Assembly: GCA_963576565.1 (NCBI GenBank)
Contig: OY755038.1
Coordinates: 13,655,756-13,719,755, forward strand
Origin: Aspidapion aeneum
Lineage: Eukaryota > Arthropoda > Insecta > Coleoptera > Brentidae
Direction of reading: 5' to 3'
Length of the DNA stretch: 64,000 nt
Shown piece after piece: positions 41,501 through 53,700 of this stretch; the stretch's first letter is position 1, and each line of letters begins with the position of its first letter. The notes below the pieces were generated by a model. The model saw nothing but the letters and a program-made list of their open reading frames with translations, did not search any database and was not told the origin of the DNA. The position numbers and the translations under genes are program-made.

Positions 41501-44500
41501 TTGTTGTGGTCTGCTTCTTACAGTCGCATCGATTTGCCGTTGTTTTCCTTTCACCGGTAAGTTGCGTTATTTTTGAAGCTGGGTTAATGCAGAATCCCTG
41601 TTGTGCTTAGTACATTAAGGGCTATCATTGTACCCAACTTATTGCACAATGGACAAACCTTATTCTTGCATAATGACTGTCTTTTTGCTTCCTGCTTAGT
41701 ATGGTAAGATGCACTAAGCACCAAATGTATCCATTGTGCTTTATGTTGCTGGGTAAATCAGTAATAAGTTGCAAGGTAAATCAGGCATTAGTTTACACAA
41801 GTTTTGTGTTTTTTTAATTAAATTTTATTAAATATCTCTCCCAATTCCAGTTAAGTCAGGATTTTTATTAGGGGATATACAGGACTGGTCCCAGACTTTC
41901 AAAAATTAGGGCAGTTTAGATGTTTAAAACATGTGGTTCGAAAAAATCAAATTTTTTTCCGGTGTGTAATACACCAGAATAATTCTTGGAAAATTCTTTG
42001 GAAAAAGGGGGGCCTGGCCCTCTAGCCTTCACTCTTGGACTGCTACTGGGATATACATATACATATATAGTGATAGTTATCAGGTTTAATATAAAGAAGA
42101 GGGTCCGCTGAATCCAAATCTGCAGTTAAAACAAATTTCGGGTAATTTAAAGCGGTTGGGGGGGATTATTATATTAGGATAGAACTGTCTATGTTTATGA
42201 GACTTAACTAACAAACCTTAATCAAGTTTTTTTGCAGATTTTGGCAGCTTTGCTTAACTCTATTATAAAATTTACTAAGGACTTTTGTGAATCAGCCACC
42301 ATTTTGAAATATTCAAAATGGCGACCGTGAACAAAAAACAAAAGGAAAGCATACACATGCGATACATCAGTTATAGGGTTTTTGGGTTCGCTGAATCCAA
42401 ATTTGATGTTAAAAAAAGATTTTGGAGGAATCTGAAGGCGTGCGGGGTATTTATGGGGTAAACAGTAAAACTGTTTGTATGGAGACAACGAGCAAATTTT
42501 ATCAAAGGTTTTTTACAGATTTTGACCGCTCTGCTCAACTGTATTATAAAACTAACCAAAGACTTTTGGTCATACACATGCCAGTTTTTGGGTTCGCTAA
42601 ATCCAAATATGTTGTTAAAAAAAGATTTTGGAGTAATCTGCATATGCTTCTTCTTGAATTTTTTCCCACGGTCGCCATAATCCCAAAAGTTATTAGCTAC
42701 TTTTCTAATGGGGTTGAGCAGAGCTCTCAAAATCTGTAAGAAAAATCATGATTAAAGTATTTTCGTTAAGACTTCGCATACGGTTTAACCCAAAAATACC
42801 CCCACTCGTCCGGAATATATAAAATCTACTTTTAACAAAAGGTTTGCATTCAGCGAATCCAAAAACCCTATAATTGATGTATCGCATGCATATGCTTTTC
42901 TTTTGTATTTTTTTCACGGCACCATCTTGAATATTTAAATATTTTAAACTGACGGCTGATGCCCAAAAGTCATTGGTTAGTTTTATAATAGGGTTGAGCA
43001 GAGCTGTCAAACTTTCTAAAAATATTTGATAAAGTTTGTTGGTTAAATCTCCATATAAACAGTTTTATTGTTTATACAGTTAACCAGATTACCCCTGAAT
43101 CTTTTTTTAACATAAAATTTGAATTCAGCGTACCCATGAACCCTATAAGTAAGGTATCATATGCATGTGCTCCTTTTCTAAATTTTTGCCCACGGTCGCC
43201 ATGTTGAATATTTCAAAATGGTGGCTGATGGCCAGAAGTCACTGGTAAGCTTTGAAATAGGGTTAAGCAAAGCTTTCAAAATCAAAAATAACTTAATTAA
43301 AGTTTGTTCGCTAAATCTCCACATAAACAGTTCTACCGTAATACCATAAATTCCCGGCTATCACCTGTTTCTTTAAATTACTCCTTTTAACTGAATTCAG
43401 CGGACCCAAATACCCTAGAATCGGTGTATCGCTTGCCTATATTAACAGGTCGATTTTTTTCATAAAATGATTCTCCCTCCGTTGGGGTACCCCCCAGAAA
43501 AAATAGTGTCGAATTTCAATTCTGGCGACCAAAGGCCGACTGAAATAATAGAGAATTATTGAAATACAGCCAGGCTATAATTGTGCCAGGCACTATTTTG
43601 ACACATTCACATTGAAAACTGACAGTTGATCCTTCAAAATTGACATACCAAAGTCGAATTTAAAACTTTCGTCGTTTATTTTCAATTAATAAAAGAAGGC
43701 ACTATTTATTCCGGTTTGAAAGATCACAGCTGATATTAGAATGTAAAGGTGTCAAAATTGTGCCTGGCACTATTATAGCCTGATTTATTTTAATAATTCT
43801 CTATTGTACCACACACATCTATGCTTGATTTAGATATTTTTTTATTTAATTTTTTCACTTTAAAATGGCCGCTATCTTGGATTTTTAAAAATGTTTAAGG
43901 GTGCCAGAGTGACATCACTCGGATTAATAATATAGAGCATCCTGACTAACAAAATCTGTAAAAAAAATTCTTGTACCATTAATTTCCCACTTCAAATAGC
44001 TGTTTCGCAACCAGATTATTCCAATTCGTAACACAGTTTCCGGAAAAAAAAGTAGTATATCATTTGACAGTGGCGCACCCAGGAATATGTCTTGGGGGCC
44101 CGAGGCCTCTTGGGGGGGGGGGGGGGGGGGGCGAAGCCTCATGATGTCGAATGTTAAGCTATTTTTTGTGTTTTTTCCTGAAATATGTGGAAAATATGTA
44201 AAAAAATCTAAGGCTTATACTGCCGTCCTTAGTAAGACCCACCTATTTGCAAAAAAATCAAAAATGAGTTATGACCGAAAATGGCTTTAAAAAGGTTATT
44301 TTCATCTGTTGTTTAAGAAAAATACCCAAATTTTTGTTCGGAAGTATTTTATTTTGAAAAACAAAAAAAATATATTACTATGTACCCTTAGCAAGCATTT
44401 AAACTTTAAACTCGCTTTTCTCGAAATAAGTGCAAACGTAGATAGGTGGGTCTTACTAAGGCCGGCAGTATACTCTTCAGTGTACACATTTCTTAAAACT

Positions 44501-47500
44501 GGGTAACATTTAAAATATTAAAATACATTTTATCGAAAATTAAAATCTTGAATAATAAAAATCTCATATAATCAAAATCTCGAAACTAAAATATCTAATA
44601 AAATATCGCAAAATTAAAAGCTGATTAAATATATTCAAAATTCGTTTGGTTGATTTGATTAAATTGGCTGGTGAGGTTGGTTGGTTATGTTATTTATTTA
44701 GGTTGGTTGGGTAGTTGTGGTAGTTTCAATATTTCGATTTTCAATATTTTGTAATTTTTGCTATTTTGATTTTAAATACTTTAATTTTCCATATTTTAGA
44801 TATTCGACATTTTAATAACTTTAAATTTTCATTTTCATTATAAAGAGTTCGAGATTTTGATATTCGATAAAATATAATTCGATAAAATATGAACAGTGGA
44901 TATTAGTTACTAAAGTTGTCTTCAAAAGTGCTAAGAAACAGCCAACACGATAACATCTCCCAGGTTTGCCATTTTGTTATTCAGTTAGGGGCACATTTTT
45001 GTATGAATGATTTACCGCCTCAATCTGACTATCTTTCTTACATAATTTTTAAACAGTCCCATGTTTCCTTTTGGGGAATTTCTAAAGGTTGGTGCCGATT
45101 TGGGGATATTTTGGCAATACCAACCCATTTAACCTCCACCAACTGTCAAGTACATGTAGCGGTCATTTTCTTTCCATGTCATTAGCATTCCAGTTTATGT
45201 TACAGTTCCGTGCAGGGTAGCTATTCTGTTTTGAAGGATGTGACCATCGACATCACACGCTGTGACCAATAGCAAATTCTGAACGGTCGCGTGTTCTGCG
45301 AAATGACTTGTTTCGACCAATGGCATAGTCGCCCGCTCTTCAGAGTGAATTTTACGAGTTTGAAGTGAAATCTGTTCTGCTCCGTACCGACTGAACGTTC
45401 CGCGGTCGGATCGTAGGAGAGGCTTGCGCAATGGAGGTCTTTTTGCATATCACGTGACGGCTCGGAGCTAATTTAAAGCTTGCCATTGGCTAAAGCATGT
45501 TATGGGAACTATCACATCGTTCAAGACGCAGAATAGCTACCCAGGAGTTAACGAAAAGAATAAATTTAAAAAACAGACAAAAATACCCACTAGGCTGAAA
45601 GAATATGAATCTAATTATCCTTCTGTCAAAAAAAATCCTATAATCTATTATATTGGAATCTTTAAACCTCTGAACAACACCATCATGATGAAACTTATAC
45701 TGACAACAAATATTGAAGCGTTGCTACGGTTTCTAAGTAGTGCGTGTACGGTAAAGTACTAATTTCTGCAAGCAAATGAGTGCGGTAAAGTGCACTTTAC
45801 CGAACGCGAGGAGGTTATGACTTTTTCCTACATGCAAGTGGCATTAATTAGGATGGAGAATTTAAACACTAAAAAAACCAGAATATAGTAGGCAATTAGA
45901 CAACATAATAGTATACGAAGTATGCTATGGCTAACCAATATCCAAGGATAATAAACAGATTATTTATTATAACAACACTGTCGAAAGTAGAGCGAGTTAT
46001 GGAAGTTAGGACATAAAAGAAAAATCACTAAAATAACAAAGAAGAAAATCAAATAAATCATGGGCGGTTATAGACAATATAAAATTCCTAGAAATAGGAA
46101 GTTTTATCTACGGTATTGCCATTACATAAATTTTATCTTGCGTATATAATTTTATCACAAGATAAGAGAGATGGTCCGAATTAACCAACTGAGATGGAAA
46201 CCTGTATTCTTGACGAGAAGGCATTTTTAAAGCTGTATACAAAGATTGGGAATAATAGGGTGTTTGAAAGGAGTAAAAAATAAATATATATTTATTTTTA
46301 GATATCTCTTTAGGTCTTGGTAATGCTAAAAACAAACTTTTTTGTTTAATTTTTTCTCAAATTCATAGTTCTTTTAGTTAAATAAATTCATTGAATTAAA
46401 ACAATTAGCCACGTGATCAAAACAGGCGGTCTACCAATCAGCTGCGAGTGACGTCACAAAACAGTAAATGCCTCGAACGAACCTATTTTCTGTGTTATTT
46501 TCTTAAGGATGGTAATGTTTGCGTTAGTTTAAAGTGCGAATTATCGTCCTAAATTAGATTTTATTTTGTGTTTTGCTTATAAAAAATATTTTCAATGGAA
46601 AACGGATTCTCCAAAGCCGATAGCTCCAACTTGCCAATACTACATTCCTTTATGGTGGCAGGCTTATTTGCCAAAAACAGTGATTTTTGTTCTGCGGAAT
46701 TTAGAAACGTTAAAATGTTGATGTAAGTATTCGATGAGTTGTTTTGTATATAACTGAAAGTTCGTTTATGATATTCTTCGCCTACTTTTACTCATTTAGA
46801 TTTTGAGGTAAGGTTATTATTTTGCTTTTTTGTTTAATATGCCACAATAGATTCAATTAAATACCCAATCATTATTATTTTAAGCATTAAGAAACAATCA
46901 AAAATTGCAGGACAGGGAGACAAAAAGTATACAACGACCAGCAATACTTGAAGTACTGCATAGGTTAAACTACAAAGTCCTGCGTAGGCACTGCCTAGTC
47001 CTACCTATGCACTGCCTAGTCTTGCATATGCACTGCTCAGTCCTACATTTAGCCTGCATGTGCACTGCCTAATCCTGCATTTAGAGGTACTCCCTAGTCC
47101 TGCCTAATAACTGCCTAGCACCGCCTAAAAATTTGTACACCTTTCTGCCTATTATAGTTGTTCAGCCCTTGTAATAAACATAGACTCAAAAATTTCGTCG
47201 TCATTTACGAAATAGTTATATATATTATAGACAACGTGAGAAAAATTAATAGAAACAATTTAGTTATACTCACATCAAAGTGATCTTCACAAAGGAAGAC
47301 CACAGGCAAAGAAGGCGCTATGTCAATTTTTAAGGAAATTGAGTTATTAGTGCCATCTATTAGAAAAATTTCAAAAGTTTCACCATATCCTATCGGTCAG
47401 GCTATAAATGCGCTCAGTCAGGAGTAATTTCAATTTGTAATATTGACGAACAGGCTAAAAAGGCGCCATGTTCAATACTTTAGAACGGGTGTTCTCAAAA

Positions 47501-50500
47501 TCGGGTTTTTTGACATAGCGCCTTCTTTGCCTGTGGTCTTCAGATGTAAAGTGAAGATGTATTAGATAAGGCCCTTGGTCTCTTCGAGCAAGTTCTAGCC
47601 ACTTTTTCCGTTCTTTTACTGCTGTAGGCACATGAATAAATAGTTTTGCAGGTGTTTTTATGCTAGTATTCGAACACTGAGGCACTACACACCACTTATA
47701 GGACATTTTTTTACATAAAAAACTGTAAAAACACAGACCAAAAACAAATAAACACTTGAATGCCGTGTATCTGTCCGCGAGTTTACTGTGCTGTGACGTC
47801 ATTGCAACGCCATGCTAGAAATGAGCGTTTTAGCGGCAAATTCAAATCGAAAATTAGAAAACTTAATTTTAAATGTAGTCATGATAAAATATACTTTTAA
47901 TAATTTTGCGTAGCAAACTGGGGACCTATATATCATTCTAAAAACTGTTTGTCTAAAATTTGTCAAATACCCTATTCTTCGCGATAATTTTAAAACGGCT
48001 TTTATCCATGAAGTACGAGTGACGTTTTCTCCTATATTCCAATAAAGCTTTCTGAAAATGATAAATTATTAGAATGTAAATTTCTTGGAAAAATAATGTT
48101 CTCATTGAAAAGTACTGAAATATTTTACGAAAACTTGAAATATAAATAATCTAGATAATAAAAGATACTGTAATGTAAGAAATATAATTTATTTCTCAAT
48201 GTTATTAGATTTAGAATAATTACCTAATTCTGATTGCGAATACTCCAGTTTAGCTTCCATTCTCTCACGATCGTTCTGTACTCGTTCTAATCTAGCTGTC
48301 AGTTTCTCGACTTCACTGTTCAGTGCATGGATCTTCATTTTGTATTCCGCTATTTCTCGTTCGTGTAAATCTCTTTCTTCGCGTTTTTCTTGCTCAGCTC
48401 TATCCCTAGCAAAAATACCAAGCAAAATATATTCATATACTTTTTCAAATATTTTGAAAACTAAAGTGTTTGTGTTATATAATTGTTTTTAAATTAGCTT
48501 CCCTATCCTTCTTTTGGTAGGTCGAAATCACGGTGGATATAATAGACCGGTGTTCGAATCCTATATATATATATGTCGTATTTTTCACGTCACTGGTGGT
48601 CCAGCTGATTTTTGTAAACAAAAGTTAGATATATGAACAACGGAACAACTAATATTTTTTGAATATTTTGAAAACCTAGGCAATTTTCCTAGTTTTCTAG
48701 TATATTCTTATAAAATATAATTTTCTAGATGTATTGTCGCTATTTTCTTTTAGCTCACTTTATTTTTTAGTACACAAAACTTAAACTACAAGTCAAACTG
48801 AATGTGATCGTTTAGCATCAAAGGTGAACCGAGGACTTGGGAAGTAAACAAAGATGTAGGTCAGCGGATTATTTTTGAAGCTGAAACGAACACATTATTT
48901 TTTTCGAATTTTAATTTTTGTGTAAAAAGAATTTAAGCGGGCTAAAAAAAATAACGACTGAAATCTGAAAATTATTGTTTTATAAGAATATACTAAAAAA
49001 TAGTAGGAAAATTGCCTTAGTTTTAAAAAAATTCAAAAAATATTAGTTGTTCACATCATATCTAACTTTTGTTTACAAAAATCAAATGGACCACCAGTGA
49101 CGTGAAAATTCAACATATATTTATAAGATCCGAACACCGGTCTATTCTATCCACCAAGGGTCGAAATCGGTGTTAACCTAACTTTCAGTTGATCGCAAAC
49201 GAATGCTTACGCCTTTACCTTGCGATCAACTGACAAACGTTAGGTTAACAAGGATTTCATCCTCCCACAAGGTGGGAACCATGGATCACCGAACAAATGG
49301 TGATCCGTGGTAGGAACGCACGGCTTAACATTTACGGATTGGAGCCAAGTACGTCTTAAATATATCTGTACTGGGAAAGGGCTCTAAAAATAACTGCTAC
49401 CAGGGCTATCAAAACGGATATATATATTATATAAATCTTTAGTGCCATTTTGAAAATATCATAAAAAAACATCTGACCTCCCATAAGACCCAATGTAAAA
49501 GTCAGCCCCCGGAGAACAGCTGATTTTTTTAGAGTTGTGGCCTGTATTTTTTTGTCGGCCTTGCTGCTACAAGCTTGCCGGCATGTTGGATTTCAAATGA
49601 ACCCAAACGTATGAGTTGGATAAATTCAGAGTACTGATAATGTGTGCTGCGCTCTCAGCCCCATCTCTTTTCTTCTTAAAAACACCCATTATCAGTAGTC
49701 TGAAGGTAGGAATTTCATACCTGTAAACTTAATGTTCTAGTTATATTTTATTAAATTTTAAAAAAGACTAGTTTAAATTAAGTTTATGTATGTTTTTAAA
49801 TATAAATTCGTATTAAACTTAACCTTTCTAGACTCTAGGGCAATTGCAAAAACTTCTTTACTTTCAATAAAGTTGTTTTTCTAACTCAAAGCTTCGAATT
49901 AATTCAAAAAAGGTCTTTCCCATACAATACAATGCGTTTCTGTCAATGTTTTGTCCGGACTCACGGTGGATAGAATAGAACGGTGTTCGGATTTTATATA
50001 TATATGTCGAATTTTCACGTCACTGGTGGTCCAGCTGATTTTTGTAAACAAATGTTAGATATGATATGAACAACTCATAATTTTTTAGTTTTTTGAAAAC
50101 TAAGGCAATTTTCCTACTATTTTTTACTATATTCTTATAAAATAATATTTTTCAGACGTACCAGTTGTTATTTTTTTTAGCCCGCATCATTTTTCTTTAC
50201 ACAAAAATTAAAATTCTAAGAAAATAATGTGTTCGTTTCAGCTTCAAAAATAACCCACTGACTTACATCTTTGTCTACTTCACAAGTCTACTAAACGATC
50301 ACATTCAGTTTGACTTGTAGTTAAAGTTTTGTGTAATAAGATATAAAGCGGGCTAAAAACAATAATGACAATACGTGTAGAAAATTATATTTTTATAAGG
50401 ATGTACTAGAAAACAGTAGGAAAATTGCCTTAGTTTTTAAAATTATCAAAAAATATTAGTTGTTCCGTTGTTCATAATAAGCGGGCTAAAAAAAATAACG

Positions 50501-50655
50501 ACTGAAATCTGAAAATTATTGTTTTATAAGAATATACTAAAAAATAGTAGGAAAATTGCCTTAGTTTTAAAAAAATTCAAAAAATATTAGTTGTTCACAT
50601 CATATCTAACTTTTGTTGACAAAAATCAGCTGGACCACAAGTAACGTGAAAAATT

Positions 50656-50708
<53 letters not shown>

Positions 50709-53700
50709 ATCCTCACTCTGAAAACATGAGCATAAGGAGGAGTCCATCCGTATTATAGGTCTATGGTTTTGTCCTTAATTTCGGGAAATCGGTCCAATAT
50801 CGAAACAGTCCACGAAATTAGATCTCGTTCAAACACTACTAGGTATTATTTATTTAAGAATCATTTACCTTTGCTCTCTCAATTGATTCATCTGCTTCTC
50901 CTTGTCTCCAATGGCCTCCTCCAACGTGGAAAGGGCACCTTCCGATGAACAGTGGTGTGCTTGCATAGCGGACAGTCTGGCTCTTGCCATGTCCACTTGA
51001 TTATCCTTTTCTTTTAGCAGATCTTCCAGGTTCTCGACCTAGGTTGTGTTAGTTTTGGAAAGGGATTAGTATTCATGCTGGTTAGTAGAAAACAGGATGA
51101 CTCAGTTTTATTTTAAATATTTTAAAATGTAAAAAAAAGTTTTGTAATAAGAATTAAGAAATAAAATTTTGGAATTAATGTAGAAAGTTCATAATAAGAA
51201 GAACTGATAAAAATGCTGGAAGAGTTGGATACATCAGCTAAAAATATTGGCAACAAGTTTTCTGCTTCGGTCGGGGATCGAACCCGGGATCTCTTGCTAT
51301 CTAGGCAAACAATCTAACACTGAACCACCGAAGCCACACATAAATTTTTGGAAAACTTCTATCTATGCAGGCTGCAGTGTCTCAATATAAGAACGAGAGA
51401 CTCTCAGGGTATTAACCCGACCAAGTCATCCAACTGATCTCTAAGTTCTTCTTTCCCACTGTCAAAGGTATGATAACTCAAATTAGACGTAAAGAATCAA
51501 CGTCTGAAAGCATGAGATCACCTTTTCGTGTGTTAAAACTTCTGATCGCGAAATGGGCGATTTGCCAATATAATTATCAAATACCAAATTGCAAATAATG
51601 CAAGGACCTAAAACTATAAACAACAAGTGAAATTAAAGAAAGAAAAATAAGAAAAAAGTTTTCTGCTTCGGCCGGGGTTCGAACCCGGGACCTCTTGCTA
51701 TCTAGGCAAACATTCTACCACTGAACCACCGAAGCCACACATAAATTTTCGGAAAACTTCTATCTGTGCAGGCTGCAGTGTCTCAATATAAGAACGAGAG
51801 ACTCTCAGGGTATGAACCTGACCAAGTCATCCAACTGATCTCTAAATTCTTCTTTCCCACTGTCTATTGGCTTTAGTATGAACTACACTAAAAATAAAAT
51901 CATAACAAACACATGAAGATATCACGATCAGAATAAACCAAAAAGAAATATATCAAGTAGAGGAATATATAGGACCTGGAACAAATTATTAAACTCAAAA
52001 AAAGAAAACCAAACAGCTCAAATCAAAAGACGAGTAAGATTGGCCTGGGTAGCATTCGGCAAATTAAGCTACATATTAAAAGATAAAAAATATCCTCAGT
52101 ACCTCAAAACGAAAGTGTATACCAATGTATCCCTTCTGTACTTACTATGGATCCCAGACCTGGACATTTACAAAATCAAACATGGATAAGGTAACAAAAG
52201 GAATGAATGGATAAGAAACAAAACAAAAGTAAGGGAGAGATCAGAGGAGAAGTAGCAAAATTAAAATGGAAATTTGCCGGTCATAATATCAGACAGGAAG
52301 ACGATCGATGGAACAAATGTTTTGTAAACTGAAGATCTTGGTGAAATAAAAGAACTAGGGGAAAACACCAAATGAGATGAGCCGACGATTTGAAGAAACA
52401 TGCGGAAACTAGATGGATGAACACGGCGACAGACAGGGAGGAGTGGAAGATAATGGGGGAGGCCTACCTCCAAAGATGGATTGAGAAGGCTAAATAGATA
52501 GATAGATAGTTGTTAATAACTTTTTTACCACCTAACTAGTAACTACTGGCATTTTGAAATTTAATATTTTTGTAGGCAACATAAAAAAACGAGGGTGAAT
52601 TATCAAGTGAGTTTAAACTTGTTCGCCATCTTGAATTTTAATAAGGCAGTAGTAATTTTTTATTTCCCCTAAGATATGGTGTTCCCACTATGCAATGACC
52701 GTTTTGTTCATTAAATTCGGTTATGAGGTGAAAAAGTTATTGAAAATACATTCATTCCAAAATTTTACTGCCCATTTCGATTTCGAAATCTTTTACAAGA
52801 TTCAAACTTAACTTAAAAAATAAACAAACTTTCTAATATTATAGATTGATGTAGATAACACAATAAACAAACCAAGGGCTTAATTTTGGTGTCTGTGCCT
52901 TAATTCTTCCTGGTTATAGCACAGGGGCGGATCCAGAAATTTTATTTAGGAGGGGAAATATTATAATAAATATTGCATAAAACTCTTTTGCATAGTGACC
53001 AGGAGGTTGAGATTTGGGGGGAAATTTTCCCTTTTTCCCCTCCCGTAGATCCGCGCCTGATTAGCAAAATTAGGCACTAAATTTATTCATTATGAACTAA
53101 GTATAAACTGAATAATCCTGTACAAATGTTTAAAGATCAAAAAGCGGTAAAAATTAAGTAAGTGGGATTAGCCATTGTGAATCGTTAAAAAGAGTGTTAA
53201 TAGTGAAAAAACAAATTATACTTACTCGAAAAAAGTACACTATTTATTTCAAACAAAAAATTTGATACATGTATCATACTTAAGTCAGTGGCGTACCCAG
53301 GAATATGACTTTATTTTTAATTCATGATTTTAGGGGGAAGCGGGCCCTTAACCACCACTGGCTCAAGCGCGGATTTGAGGGGGGGTAACAGGGTAATTAC
53401 CCCCCCTAGAAAAAAAAATAAGCACTTCTTCCTAATAAAATAATAGAAAACAGGAAAATTACCCCCCTGTAGAAAAAAAAATTATATTGTAAAAAAAAAA
53501 TTCGTCTACTATTATCCCCCCCCCCCTAGATTTTGACCCAGATCCGCGCTTGCACTGGCTGGGCTCGAGTTTAAGTAGTTAAATAAACCGAAAGAAATAA
53601 AATTATTATTTATAAATAAATTTAATTCATCATATATTTTTACCCACCCCAAAGGGTGCTTTTTGAATAATAAATATAGAAAATAATTTGATTGTTGCGT

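Larger units (their letters stand above)
46257..47973. mobile_element. ISL2EU-like DNA transposon derivative, copy 3, with nested MITE
   Basis: Termini AGGGTGTTTGA / TCAAATACCCT flanked by AT. Contains the plus-strand exon at 46595, CACTGCCTAGTCCTAC-type repeats at about 46970-47115, and a minus-strand THAP exon split by a 247-bp MITE. Confidence 0.8.
51195..52510 (+). mobile_element. LINE fragment C, 3' part, split by SINE insertion
   Basis: Degenerate sequence matching fragment B from KVLEELDT...NYTK to the end (RRVRLAWVAFGKL-like), finishing in GATAGATAGATAG. The insertion at 51251-51864 is flanked by TATTGG on both sides. Antisense to brp. Confidence 0.8.

Noticed and set aside
51665..51735. 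tRNA gene
   Set aside because: Cloverleaf-capable with intact A and B boxes, but a second mutated copy with the same body shows it is a SINE head.
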